Source: Hydractinia symbiolongicarpus (lineage: Eukaryota; Cnidaria; Hydrozoa; Anthoathecata; Hydractiniidae). Taken from it: DNA of 64,000 nucleotides. Under the pieces are notes generated by a model. The model did no database searches and was not told where the DNA came from. It saw only the letters and a program-made list of their open reading frames with translations. The position numbers and the translations under genes were made by a program. How positions within the stretch are numbered: position 1 is the stretch's first letter; every line of letters starts with the position of its first letter. The stretch spans positions 14,441,001 to 14,505,000 of the forward strand of contig NC_079875.1 in NCBI RefSeq assembly GCF_029227915.1. Reading direction: 5' to 3'. Shown here in pieces: positions 24,895 to 36,004 of the stretch.

Positions 24895-25182
24895 CCAATC
24901 AGTAAATTTTACAACCTGTGTACTAAATAAATTCCTTTCAAATTAAGACCAGGCACACATATTTAATTTCAAAACATTAATGCAAAATTATTTTTATTTT
25001 CTTAAAAAAAAACTTTGGTAAAGAACTTCTCTGTTTTACTTTGTAGTAAGAAGGCATCTGTTTTGGTTATAACAGTCAGTAATACTTGAAGCAGACTTGA
25101 CATAATAAATGACAGCGTCATATGCCAAAAAAAAGAATTTCTTGTGCAAATCTTTTAGGTAAGTTCAACTTGGAAAAGTACT
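24895..25182 (+). repeat. Second copy of the right end of the 14,170-16,436 element
   Basis: From TTTTACAACCTGTGTAC to GCAAATCTTTTAGGTAAGTT and GGAAAAGTACT, this follows 16,180-16,430 with divergence but stops about 17 bp short of the terminal AGGG/TTAA. It may be the 3' end of the element that carried the THAP exon at 23,743. Confidence 0.6.
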
Positions 25183-26518
25183 AGTCAATTTTTTCATGAT
25201 TTTTTAGGCGTGAGAGCCCTACTTTTGTCGAAATTCAAGGATTTTGCTTCAATTTTTAGGATAAGTAAATTTTTCTAGGATTAACAGAAATTTACAGGAC
25301 CAAGGTCACATCATAACTTATATATCCCAATTTGCCTTGTGTTAACAGATAATACAAGTCCAATTTCTATATAGTGAGATCAAAATCTAAAAAAAATATA
25401 ATATATAATTTTATTTTTAGCCACAAAATGGCTTACATTAATGTTCACAAAAATTTATTTCCATACTGTATACTGTAGTAATCTGTAAATGGATTCTTGG
25501 TTTTGCAGGTATAGCGACATTTTTTACCAAAATTCATGCGCAAGTTACAAATTGTACACTACATTTACATTAATTCTTAGAAAAGTTTATTTCCATACTA
25601 CATGGTCAAGAGGTTTATATGTAAAATTTAAATTGACCAGCGAGAATACATAGACCAGTTCATATATATTTCAAGTTTATTTCCAGGTAAATAAATTTCC
25701 AGGTCTTTTGATCTTCGAATTAAAATATTAGTGTATATGCACACGGTTTTTATACCATTTGGGTTTAGAATGAATGAAACAATGCTTCTGAGAGAAAGTG
25801 TTTAACCGTAACCAACCATTATTTTCATTAGCTTGATAAAGTTCTCCTAAAATTTCTTAGTGTCACCCCTAAACCTCAAAAAAGGATGATAAATTTACTT
25901 TCTATGTCTATGTCTTAACTAATTGATAAAGGTGCTATCCATTTAGACGATAGATACTGTCAGAACCCATCGTGTCACTGGCATGCTGCTTCACATAGTG
26001 ACTGTAGCTAGCTTATTAGCTATGGTTGGCACCAGCTTATTTTATTTAATCAGCTGTTTTGAAATAAAAAGTAAGCTCCAAATATTGACCACAATTTAGC
26101 TAACAATTAGCAGTTTATTCAGTAAATAGCAAGTCAAAAATTCAACATTTTAACAAAAAATTTGAAAAGACTCACGTAAAGTCTTCCACTCTCTTCTTTT
26201 TCCAGCCACGCTACTAAAAAAATCACCACGTGAGAATCGCCAAATTGGTGCCTGGTCAGCGGCCATGCGCGGTCTAGACTTGCAAAGCAAAAACAAGAAT
26301 GGAGCACATTTGATATCCCTCATGTTGCAGATCTTTTACCAAGATCATTACAGACGGACACATCGAGACGCATTGTGTCGTAAAATTGATATTCAGGCTT
26401 TTTACTGCATGCTTTTTTATAAAAATATTCTAAAGCTTACCTACTGCAGAAAAACAAGTAAAATTAATTCAGGAGCCAGACAGTTAGAAAACAAACGAGA
26501 TCCTAAAGCTTCGTTCGA
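25183..26518. other. AT-rich, no recognised gene
   Basis: The 88-codon frame at 26,265-26,531 has no recognisable motif; its tail overlaps, in another frame, the start of the following RT remnant. Confidence 0.45.
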
Positions 26519-27660
26519 ACTTCGGATATGATCCTAATGCTATTAAAACTTGATTAGTTCCAAAGGATTCGCTAACAAAAAAAGGCAGATGATATACTTA
26601 GAGACACTGGAATCAAAATAACGTAGTATGGCCAGCGTCATTTAGGCGCTGTTACTGGTGATAAAACATTGAAACAACAGTATATGCAAGACAGGGTTGA
26701 CAATTGGACCAAACAGAGTCAATTGTTGTACAAAACTGTTATATTGAATTGCAAATTGATCACGGGGTTTAAATACAAGATCCAGCATAGCATGCAAACT
26801 ATCTCTGATATCAATGACCAACTCAGACGGCTTGATAATGTTATGTCAACTGAGCTTGTCCTAGCAAAACAGGGAGATTTAACTTTCAAGACGAGGAATG
26901 TTGTTGCCACTACCAAGATTGGGTTGTCTATGAACACCAATATTTGCTGATAAAACTATCATCTAATTTCAAAACTCGATTATCATCACGGTAAAGTTGT
27001 CAACTAACATCATTAATCAAATAATTCGGTTACTCGAGGCGACAAATGTTCAGCAAAAGAAAAAGGAATTAAAATTGAAAAAAAAAGAAGTGAACAAACG
27101 AAGCTGCTAGATAAATTATGTTCAGACGATGTGAATGAAACAGTGAAAGAGTTTCCGAACGATCTTGCTTGTGAAAAAGGAGCCTCAAACTGGCTGTAGA
27201 TAATTCTAATTAAAGAAGAAGGCTACATACTAAATAAGCAACTGTTCTGTGCTCATTTGCATCAGAAATGGTTTACAACTGAGAACGTTGCCATACAAGT
27301 GAAAGTGTGATTCTCCTTTCGACCTTAGACACGCTCTATCCTGCAAAAAAAAATAATGAACAGTGGAAAATTGTTGTTTGGTTGCTTCACGAAGTGTTTA
27401 AAGATGTTGCGGCTAAACCTCTTTAAACAAGCAACAACAAAAAACAATTGCAGAAGATGAAGCTCCATTGGATATTTATGCAAGATGTTTTTAGCAAACA
27501 GGACAAATAGTAATAGTATTTAACCCATTAACTAAACGACACGTGAACCAAGAACTGACAAGCAAAATAAAAAGGGAGAAAGAGAAAACCTATAATAATA
27601 GGTTCCTCGAAATAAAACGTGGAGTGTTGCATGTAATCTGAGAGGAAAACAAGTTAATTT
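26519..27660 (+). pseudogene. Second decayed copy of the zinc-finger/RT family (C-terminal half)
   Basis: Begins with GYDPNAIKT followed by a stop where Trp is expected, then RHLGAVTGD and QQYMQDRVDNW (26,620-26,700). Next comes QHSMQTISDINDQLRRLD; a linker with ASNWL and IKEEGYILNKQ (about 27,180-27,240); SPFDLRHALSCKK (about 27,310); FKDVAAKPL; and a final part with FNPLTKRHVNQ. The order and motifs equal those of the minus-strand element at 10,907-13,846 (RHDNVRD-type C-terminus, HALxCKK), but stops and frameshifts are independent. The RT catalytic core is missing. Confidence 0.78.
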
Positions 27661-28065
27661 TATTAGTCAAGGAGCTGAGAGCCAAAAATATTAAAAAACG
27701 CTCCGGAAAAATTGAAACTTTCAGGGATGGTTTGTTTTAGTCTAAATATGACAAAACCGTCTACTGGCTCTTTTGAAATTACTTGTGGGCCACACCCATT
27801 AGAAAAATCTAATTTTATGACGTCATACCATAGAAAAATACCGATGTTATGTATACCAATCGATAGCTATTGTAAAGCTGTAAAATGTTACAAGGAAGTC
27901 ACATAGGAAAAAATCATATTTCGCGACTTTTTGAGCTCGAAAGATTCGTTTGTGACGTCATCAAAATGTCCTTATGAAACGACATATCTCAAATAATAAT
28001 CGAAATAATCGTAAATATCAACAAGTTAATGAAATAAAAGACAAGAAAAGTATCTATAAATAGTA
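27661..28065. other. No recognised gene
   Basis: Contains two TGACGTCAT-type palindromic octamers (about 27,818 and 27,951), CRE-like by sequence only. No coding region seen. Confidence 0.4.
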
Positions 28066-28270
28066 CTCAAACAAATGAGACCTTAAACGGCACGATTCAA
28101 GAATCGTGACTGACTTCTTAGAGGGACTGTTGGTGTTCAACCAAAGTCAGGAAGGGAATAACAGGTCTGGTGCCCTTAGATGTTTTGGGCTGCACGCACG
28201 CTTTACTGTGGGATTCAGGGAGTCTTAACCTTCACCGAAAGGTTTGGGTAATCTTTTGAAAGTCCGACGT
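28066..28270 (+). pseudogene. 18S rRNA pseudogene fragment
   Basis: Recognisable 18S stretches in order: GAGACCTTAA, CTGACTTCTTAGAGGGACTG, the variant TTGGTGTTCAACCAAAGTC typical of non-bilaterian animals, AATAACAGGTCTG, GCCCTTAGATGTTTTGGGC, CACGCACGC, and CCGAAAGGTTTGGGTAATC. Deviations at normally invariant positions (TGTTTTGGG for TGTTCTGGG; TGATG lost) show it is not a working gene. It stops near AAGTCCGACG, and the ITS and 5.8S that should follow are absent. Confidence 0.88.
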
Positions 28271-28279
28271 TTTCTTTTT

Positions 28280-28563
28280 TTATTAACTGTGTGTCACCAT
28301 TGAATCTGATTGCCAGGAGATATGATTCAACGGCCGGTAAAGTACCACACTTCTTGTGGTGCCCGGTGCGCCTTTGAAAGCCCTTGAAAATCCGAGGGAA
28401 AGATTGATTTTCGCGTCTGTTCGTACTCATAACCCCAGCACGTCTCGAAGATAAGCCTCTGGTCGATAGAACAATGTAGGTAAGGGAAGTCGGCAAAATA
28501 GATGCGTAACTTTGGGAAAAGGATTGACTCTAAGGATTGGGTCTGTAACTTAGACTTGTAGCG
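28280..28563 (+). pseudogene. 28S rRNA pseudogene fragment upstream of the R2 remnant
   Basis: The clear part runs from about 28,330: CAACGGCCGGTAAAGTACC, CGTACTCATAACC, GCCTCTGGTCGATAGAACAA, TGTAGGTAAGGGAAGTCGGC, AAAATAGATGCGTAACTT and GGATTGACTCTAAGGATTGG. The left limit is uncertain. It joins the 18S fragment without ITS sequence, and on the right it joins R2 sequence although several hundred bases of 28S normally lie between this segment and the R2 target site. Confidence 0.85.
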
Positions 28564-29062
28564 TTTGTAAACCTGCGCATAGGGCGTTTACCAACGTTGG
28601 AGAATTGCAACCAAGGGCGTGATGCTAATACAAAATGCTGGCATTTTCAACGAGTGGATGAAACGTTTTCCCACGTAGTACAACATTGTGGATTCACCCA
28701 CTGCCGTTGCACACAGCGGCATGATGCAATTGTGAATCTTGTAAAATGCGTCGCCCTAAAGGAAAGGCATAACGAACTTGTGGAACACGTTTTTGACATG
28801 CATGGTACCCGGCTTAAGCCAGACCTGGTAATTATCAAATCAGAGGAAATTGCACGCGGCACCATCATCTTTAAGCAACGCCCGTACTCAAAAGATAAGA
28901 TACTACGATAAACCCGATCTCAAAAAGGCACTTGCGGATCGATTTAGCATCATCAATATATCTTTTGGTGCGATAATCATCTCCCTGAGGGGCATTCTTC
29001 TTTGTACGCTTCATTGATCTTACCATCATCAATACGATGGTGGTAAGATCAATAACAGTACT
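28564..29062 (+). mobile_element. 3' end of an R2-type retrotransposon at the canonical 28S site
   Basis: The frame contains VNLRIGRLPT, then NTKCWHFQRVDETFSHVVQH followed by C, where R2 proteins have a CCHC motif; here the second Cys reads Phe. RHDAIVNLVK and RLKPDLV (restriction-like endonuclease region) follow. After one frameshift near 28,870-28,900 comes YYDKPDLKKALADRFSI...ISLRGIL, ending at stop 29,015-29,017. A 45-nt 3' UTR with a strong hairpin leads to 29,063, where 28S resumes with TAGCCAAATGCCTCG, exactly the sequence 3' of known R2 insertions. The 5' part, including the whole RT, is absent. Confidence 0.9.
29016..29050 (+). promoter_or_regulatory. 3' UTR hairpin of the R2 remnant
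   Basis: GATCTTACCATCATC (29,016-29,030) pairs with GATGGTGGTAAGATC (29,036-29,050) through 15 pairs, one of them a wobble, around a 5-nt loop. R2 reverse transcriptases recognise 3' UTR structure to prime on the 28S target, so this is a candidate recognition element. The stop codon overlaps its first bases. Confidence 0.75.
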
Positions 29063-29113
<51 letters not shown>

Positions 29114-29262
29114 CATTCCCACTGTCCCTATCTACTACCTAGGGAGACTGTGAAAGCATGGTCTATTGATCCTTTAGTCATTAGGAGTTTTAACCTAGAG
29201 GTGTCAGAAGACTTATCACAGGGATAACTGGATTGTGACAGCCTAGCGTTAATAGCTAATAC
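29063..29262 (+). pseudogene. 28S rRNA pseudogene fragment downstream of R2
   Basis: TAGCCAAATGCCTCGTCATC, TGACGCGCATGAATGGATTA and CACTGTCCCTATCTACTA are near-canonical. Near 29,150 the sequence jumps to ACTGTGAAAGCATGG, CCTTTAGTC, GAGGTGTCAGAA and CACAGGGATAACTGG, which normally lie several hundred bases further on, so there is an internal deletion. It ends near AGCGTTAATAGC. Confidence 0.9.
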
Positions 29263-31005
29263 TATTTATAAAATAAGCGTGGAATTTTCGAAATAGAATT
29301 TTACCATTTTGTAAATAAAAAGACGGGGTTTAATTGTATGGTATAAAAAAATTGTAAAAAATAAAAGATATGTTTATTTAAACAATAAAAAAGAAAATAT
29401 ATAGAGATTATATTAAGGTTCATTCTTTGTTAGTTAATTGAATTTAAAAACTAACAACTGTCTAAGATTTTGTTTGATCAAGTTTGAAGATTGACCCCCT
29501 GACGTGTAGATTTTAATATTGAGAGAAAATATTTTCACTAATCAACATGGCAGCAGATTTCAACATGTGATGTGTTTTTAAATTTATTAGAGAAAAAAGT
29601 TTGTGAGTTCAGCAAGTAAAAGTAGAAGGGCCAGTAAATATATTTAGAGTTCATAAGTGTTGACAATCATCCTAGTGTGGTTTTTAATTTGTCCCATCAA
29701 AATCCAATTCTTCATATGTTTTAGGCTCTTAGCTCCCTGTCTATATATAAAAGAACTGGAAAAGTTGGCTAGGATTTGTCTACTTTTTTAAGCAATCTCG
29801 ATTGGTTATTATGATTTTGGACTTTAAAATTTCAATCATTATACATGACATCATGAATCACAATCCTAAACAAAAATATGGAAAGGAGGTTTTTTTCGCT
29901 GTTTTTCGTGGGCAAAAGCTTAACACGGTGAAAATTCAGAACATTCATAAGCGAAGGTTGACAAGTTCAAAAAGCATAAATGTAATGTAAAAATATCCTA
30001 TGCAATTACACGTTTTTTTTTATAGGAAACCAGTTATGGCTACTGAGACTCAAGTTTCTTATTCTTTTTGATTTTGAGGCTAAAAGTTTCTTAATAATTT
30101 CTTAGGCCAAGCAACGTTCAAAAGCTTTGTTTGCCGGTATTTTCCCTAAGTTTATGGTCTGGAGGAAACTGAGCCAAGCTAAGTTTCATAATATTTTCAA
30201 ATTTTGAGTCTCAGGTTTCTTATAAGCGTGTTCTTATAAAAACAAAGCGTGTATTTGTGGTGGCACACTTCGAAGTTAGCTGTCTTTTGTCAACATATTC
30301 TGACTAGGATTGTAGCTCTGTATTGATTGTAGCTTATTCAACAGTTTTGCAATGACTTATAGGATTATTAAAGTTTTTCTGCCTATTCAGTTTGGCGTTT
30401 TGAACATTCTACATAATTTTCAATATTTAGTTACATTTTTAACGATAGTACTGCCATTTTAAAAATTTTAAGTTCGCTATGTAGTATTGGAAGATTATGC
30501 GAGGTATTTTGCGCAAAGTTTAATTATTGTAAACAATGGTAAGAAAATGTCATTAATTGAAAAAAAAAATAATGGGTTGTTTAGAACCTGAACAATTACT
30601 TTAGCTATAGGGAGTTTTACAGGAGTGACTTACAGCTCGTTTACTTGATACGAGTGCTTTTTTATTCCATATTTACTTTCCGGGACTCAATTTGAAAATG
30701 GCAACAAAACATCTTCTGTGCCAGTATCAAATATCACAGTGAGACCATGCGGTTATTATAATATTCGAGGATTCACAAGTCATTGCACCGTCCCTAATAA
30801 ACTTTCTATTTTACCCACCCACCAAGTACCACACTTTCTTATCGCGTCCATATAATTGTTTATTTAAATTAAATGTTTCTTATGCCTTGTTTTAAAACAT
30901 TTTTGATGGAAAGTTATTTAAATTACGGTACTGTCACTTTTTTGTTTTCTTTAACTCGTATTGTTATTGACAAAAAATAAGTTACTCATGGTTGGTGGTA
31001 ATTAG
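29263..31005. other. No gene; dispersed repeat sequence
   Basis: Parts (for example CAATCATTATACATGACATC near 29,833 and GAACATTCTACATAATTTTC near 30,400) echo the ends of the duplicated blocks near 39,760/45,790 and 39,840/46,810, suggesting one dispersed family. No coding region recognised. Confidence 0.45.
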
Positions 31006-31071
31006 TTTGTTAGCGCATGCGCATTTTTAAAAAAATAGAGAGGTTATTCCAAGTGCACATGCGCTAACAAA
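31006..31071. repeat. Small foldback (18-bp inverted arms)
   Basis: TTTGTTAGCGCATGCGCA (31,006-31,023) pairs with TGCACATGCGCTAACAAA (31,054-31,071) with one mismatch around a 30-nt AT-rich centre. Confidence 0.8.
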
Positions 31072-31099
31072 AAAGCTCGTGAGCTCTTTGTGCTAGTGC

Positions 31100-31670
31100 A
31101 ATGCATCGATTAAACGCCGGGGGCGTTTATTAAATATTTTGATATTTAGGGGGGGCGTTTAATCGAGACGGGCGTTTATTGAAAAATGTTGCTATCATTT
31201 TCTCAACCAAAGTAAAGACAATATGATACGTGTGGTAGTGACAGGAAAAAGGCAAACAGAGGTTGTTTTGGTTGTTCCTACAAAGTTTAGTTTTGAGACA
31301 AGTCGCAAAAAAGGAGCAGGGACGTTCGAAAGGGAACTGTTGAAGAGGAAGGAACTGTTTCCAACAATAAAACTTATTTTAAGACAAAAAGGAGTGTACA
31401 GAAAGTTGCCTGTTTATAAGAATTAATAAAATTTTGAAACAATTAAACTATGTTTTTATTCGTAGTACACTGCCATGCCATACATAGGCCAGGGAGAGGA
31501 ATATAACATGAGCATTGCTGCTGTTTCGATTAAACGCCCCTTTTGATAGGAGGCGTTTATTCGAGGGGGCGTTTATAATAGGGGGCGTTTATTAAATATG
31601 TTGATATTTAGGGGGGGGGCGTTTAATCAAGGGGAGCGTTTATAAGAAGGGAGCGCTTAATTGATGCATT
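31100..31670. mobile_element. MITE-like element with repeated GGGGGCGTTTA motifs
   Basis: The termini AATGCATCGATTAAACGC and GCGCTTAATTGATGCATT are inverted repeats. Both subterminal regions carry the same direct block: GGGGGCGTTTATTAAATAT, then TTGATATTTAGGGGGG and GCGTTTAATC (31,118-31,160 and 31,571-31,630). GCGTTTA occurs many times in both orientations, like clustered transposase-binding sites. The unique centre (about 31,190-31,525) has a 67-codon frame (31,223-31,426), lysine/arginine-rich and unrecognised. No target duplication was identified. Confidence 0.65.
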
Positions 31671-34600
31671 ACGGTAGCGGAAAATGCAGTTGAATGAAAT
31701 TGAGCCTTAGAAATAAACTTTTTGTCAAATTTGTTAAATTAAGTATATACGTGATAAATTAACACCTTAAAAAATTGGCAATTTGGCGGGTGACAAAACT
31801 TGGAAGTTAATTTACCTTTTTAAATTATACATTCTGCGCTTATTTAGTTTGCTGGATTTTTGCTTATACAACCAAATCTGTCAAATTCTGCCACCCAAAA
31901 TTCCTTTCCTTAATTAAAGTATGTACAGTTATTGGTACCAAATGTATTTAATTATATCACATTAATGAATTTCGATGTTAGAAAAAAGGTATCGTACACT
32001 GAAATTGGGGTATACGGTTGACTCTTTAATACGATCTTCAAGGGCAACAAATTTTGGTTAAAACAGGTGAGAGATTCAAATTAAGGAATGTCACTCTAAT
32101 TGTAATTTCAAAGGACTAAAGTAAAAAATCAAATTAGAGACAGAAAGTTCGAATTTTAAACAACTGGATATTTCGAGAAAGAACTATTTTCAATATTTGC
32201 TGCATGTTCATCTCTCTTTCTCATTTTCTATTTTATAGTTTAAAGAAATCATCAATATTAGACGGTTTCTTATTCAAAAAAAGATCTAGATCAACAGCTT
32301 TATATATATATTTTCAACACTTTAAAATTATTTTATGAAGTTATAGACTGTAGTCCTCCGATCTCTGCTGGTAGTGTTCGCGACATCTGCGAATGTTGGT
32401 TTACTAATAACTGTTTCAAAAACTTTCTTGAATATCATCTGGAGTTTACCAAAATGGGAAGAAAGTTGTCGATGGCTATTGTCCCCTCAGACAGTCAGAA
32501 AAATTTGCAAATACTTAATTTCCTAAGATAAAATAGATGCAAAAGTATTACAGCAAAACTTATGAATAAAAATGACGCTTTGGGGATAAAGGTTCCAACA
32601 GAAAAGAAGAAGAAAAAGATTGTCGCCGCAAGAAAAGTCTACCTAAACGTTTTGTAGACGAAACATTTATTATAAAAAAAATTATAAACCAACCTGCTTT
32701 TCTATTTGTGTAATCAACGCCTTTTTCTTAATTAAGACACCATTTAACTAGGATGCTTTCTGTTCGCATTTTAACCATGGAAGCACAGCTTCTTAATTTG
32801 ATCATGTTTGGCTACTTTTTTAAAAGTGCTGTCTTTTTATAAAACATCATAAAAACTTGATTTGCTTTTTTCCAAGTAGAAAGAATCCCTTTCTCGGGCT
32901 CTTAAAAAGGCTTAATATTTTCATTATAGGTTATTCTATTCGTGTAACCTTTTCTTTGATGCTGCTGGTTCCACAATCAAACCAACTCATTTCATCGATG
33001 GCATCTTTTCTTTTTAAAAATCAAAACATTCGAATGAAAATTTGAAATTCGAAATAAGTTTCGATTGCGCTTAGGGCCTCTTTACATCATAAGAATTTGA
33101 ATTACATATAGAATTTTACCCGTAGGAACCTGAAAATATGTTCGAATTAAAGAGGTTTGAATTACGGGAGTTGACTTATAAGAGTTTCTTAATAAAATTT
33201 GGTGGTGTCTTTAGATTTGTTTGATTTAGAGGAAGATTCGAAATACGGACTGTCGAATTTAAGAGTCATTGACTTACTGGCACTATCCAAAATTTCCCCA
33301 GATATAACTTTATGTACGCAATAACAAGACAGGAATGTTACAATTCGTAAGAGAGGAAGTAGCAATCTGGAAAGATTAACACCAACATTTTAACAATTTC
33401 TGAAAAACTTTCTTAAATTGTTTTTTTAGCTGATCAAAAAGCCGCTTCTCTGCAGTGCGATGATATTTATAATACACCTTTACGATAATTCAATTGTACA
33501 TGCGTTCCTACGGCTCTCCATCGTTTTACAATATCGGAAAAAAGGAGGTAAAAATCGTGTTTTTATGAGAGTTTGTTAGAGACGAAAGCGTGTTTTCTCC
33601 AGTTTTTTCCGTCGTATCAATTTCTTTCAAATTTTCAGGAAACGTTAATAATAATAACATACAACTTATGTGTAATTTTCATTAAAAACAAAACGCGGCA
33701 AGAAAAGTTATCACGAAAAAACGTGTTGTGATATTTACCTCCTCCGATCGCTAAAGAAGCTGCCATGGAGTGTTAGTTTTCCCGATTGACCGTAAAGGTG
33801 TATTGCTAGCATTTTTAATAGTGATTTTTCACAATACTGTAGGCACGCAATATTGTAAAAGATCATTTAGGGCCTTTATTTAGATGGCTTAAAATATTAA
33901 GTTGCAAAAATGGTGCCCGTGGGTAAACGAATTATGTGTTTCTTTTCGTCCAGCAATCTGTTTGTTTAAAAACCTAAAAATATCAACGCTCTCAAATAAA
34001 TAATAGCGCGCCTTAACGTTAGACAGGTAAAGAAAGAGTATTTTGACTTAGAATATGACAAAGAACAAGGAAAAACGATTGGTGTAGTGTGTCGAAAAAT
34101 AAGAATGTGACGTCATTTACTGTGTGGGTAACTAGGGACTACATGGGACTAAAATGGGACCAATTTCCTCAAACTTGTGTCAACGCTTCGTTTCGAAACA
34201 GACGGGTTGTTGACGTTTAAACCTTAATATCTCTATACCTATTTATTAAAAAGACATAATTTGTGTGTTTATTTTAGATCGTGCGAAAATGTAAATTCTA
34301 TCTCTTTCTTCGCGGCAGTATCTCAATAGTATAACTTGATTTGTTCTTAAACCAAATGAATATCTTAGATGCATAAAGAATTAAATATTCCAATGATTTT
34401 TGTCCGACTCAAGAAGCCAAGTGCCGTTGAGAAGCTATAGCACATTAAAGATTGAAGCCTTTTGGTATGAAATTATTCCATTGTTGTTTGGAGTGAAAGT
34501 TCCACAATAACTTTTTATCCGCAAAGGCTCTTAGGCTGAAATTCTGTAGAAGGCATGTCGGTATTATAACGTATCATTAGAAAAAAAACTTTTTGAGCTG

Positions 34601-35400
34601 ATTATGGAAGAATTATATAAGTCCAAATGTCAAAACTAAGGTGAAAAGAAATAAAAATATTTTCAAGCAAGATGTCAAATTTCGCAAATTCTAACATGTA
34701 CATGGAACAAGCATGTTCCAAAAAGGCATAAGTATAAAATTCATTCCATTTAAAGAGTCTCCGTGGATTTCATATTCCATTGAAGTTAGGACAAGAGTAA
34801 AGAAGCTGATAATAGTTTAAATAGTGTAATCATTATTGGCTCCCATCATCCGGAGAAACTGAAGGTCCCGTTTTGTGTGGTAAAGTCACAAAATATCCTT
34901 TTAAACAAGAAATTTTGGGAAAAAGAGCGTTCTGGGAGGAACTACTCTCGTTCTTTGCTTAAAACTAGGGCTCTGGAAATGGAATGTGGCATGATTATAA
35001 GCTCATTATATCATATTATGACGATAAAGTATTGACGGGAAAGGCTTGAATAAGTTTTTCTTCAGTGATTTAGATTGATAACCAGCTGTTCGGGAAGACG
35101 ATATTCCAGCGATATTCCAGCGATTTTCTTGATTTTTAAATTTTAATAACCGTTCCCATTCTATAGAATATAGAGGGTAAAATCACTATTCCATTAATGT
35201 TCATCGGACTTCCAACTATAACAACCATTAAATTTCAATTAAGGGAAGTAATATCAATTAAAGAAGCCTTCTAGGAAGAATTATTCTCTGAAAAGGCAAA
35301 CCATCGCTCAGAAAACATCTATTCAAATTAGATGCCATTGCATTGCAGTGTTTTTTACATTCATGTATTCAAACTGATTATCTATTTAAAAAAAACCCCA
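31671..35400. other. Long AT-rich interval without recognised genes
   Basis: Holds a repeat fragment at 34,122-34,180 (TGTGGGTAACTAGGGACTAC, GGACCAATTT) related to 19,448. Also has a stretch around 33,050-33,290 rich in TTCGAATT/TTTGAATTACGGGAG motifs, probably a degenerate repeat, and a short direct repeat ATATTCCAGCG near 35,100. No conserved coding signature seen. Confidence 0.45.
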
Positions 35401-36004
35401 CAATATTCGTACACTAACATTCCTGCTGAAGAAGTCTGTGCTAAAAGACAAATAGAAAATGTCCTGATGATTATCCCAAATTGTAAGAAGCAACACATGA
35501 TTGTATTAGAGTCAGGAAAACCAGTGTTTTGTAAAGAATATCTATGTGACTGTGGCCCATGCTTGAGATTTAACTTTGAAGATTGCGAAAAGGGTGAACA
35601 ACAGGATTTCGATGACACGACAGATGTTGGATGTGTTTGATGATGAAAATTCTAATGACGATCGAGATGAACAGATTTTTGAGTTTGAGGTTCTTTCCTT
35701 CGTTACTTTATTCACTGGGTGCAATGCAGAGCGGCTACACTTTGTCCAGATGACAGAAAAAGGAACAACTGACGAGAAATTATCAGATCCTTACAGTCAT
35801 GTTTTTGTTCCCGGAGAGAGATTATTCAAAGGATACCTCAAATTCACCCGTTCCAGAAACATTTCTTTCAAACAACTTTAAGTTTTGCCTACGTGCATCG
35901 TTTTATCTCCTGATGAAATATTCGATACATATGTTGAAGTTAACGAAAAAATGCAGTTGGATAAACATGTCTGTGATGTATTGCTTCAAAAAGCTAGAAT
36001 GTAA
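35401..36004 (+). pseudogene. Broken reading frame of an unassigned, probably transposon-borne protein (C-terminal part)
   Basis: The frame runs through VLMIIPNCKKQHMIVLESGK and YLCDCGPCLRFNFEDC (to about 35,600). It shifts to FEFEVLSFVTLFTGC and LSDPYSHVFVPGERLFKGYL, reads through one TAA (35,879-35,881), and ends with PDEIFDTYVEVNE and a stop at 36,002-36,004. One frameshift and one nonsense codon therefore separate it from a continuous frame. The CxCxxC segment and an acidic linker are the visible features. It resembles multi-copy predicted cnidarian proteins as I recall them, but I cannot name a family. Confidence 0.5.

Noticed and set aside
28215-28496. 93-codon minus-strand frame
   Set aside because: Antisense of the 18S/28S rRNA fragments.
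29263-29400. Continuation of 28S rRNA downstream
   Set aside because: Similarity ends near AGCGTTAATAGC; the following bases are AT-rich and unlike 28S.
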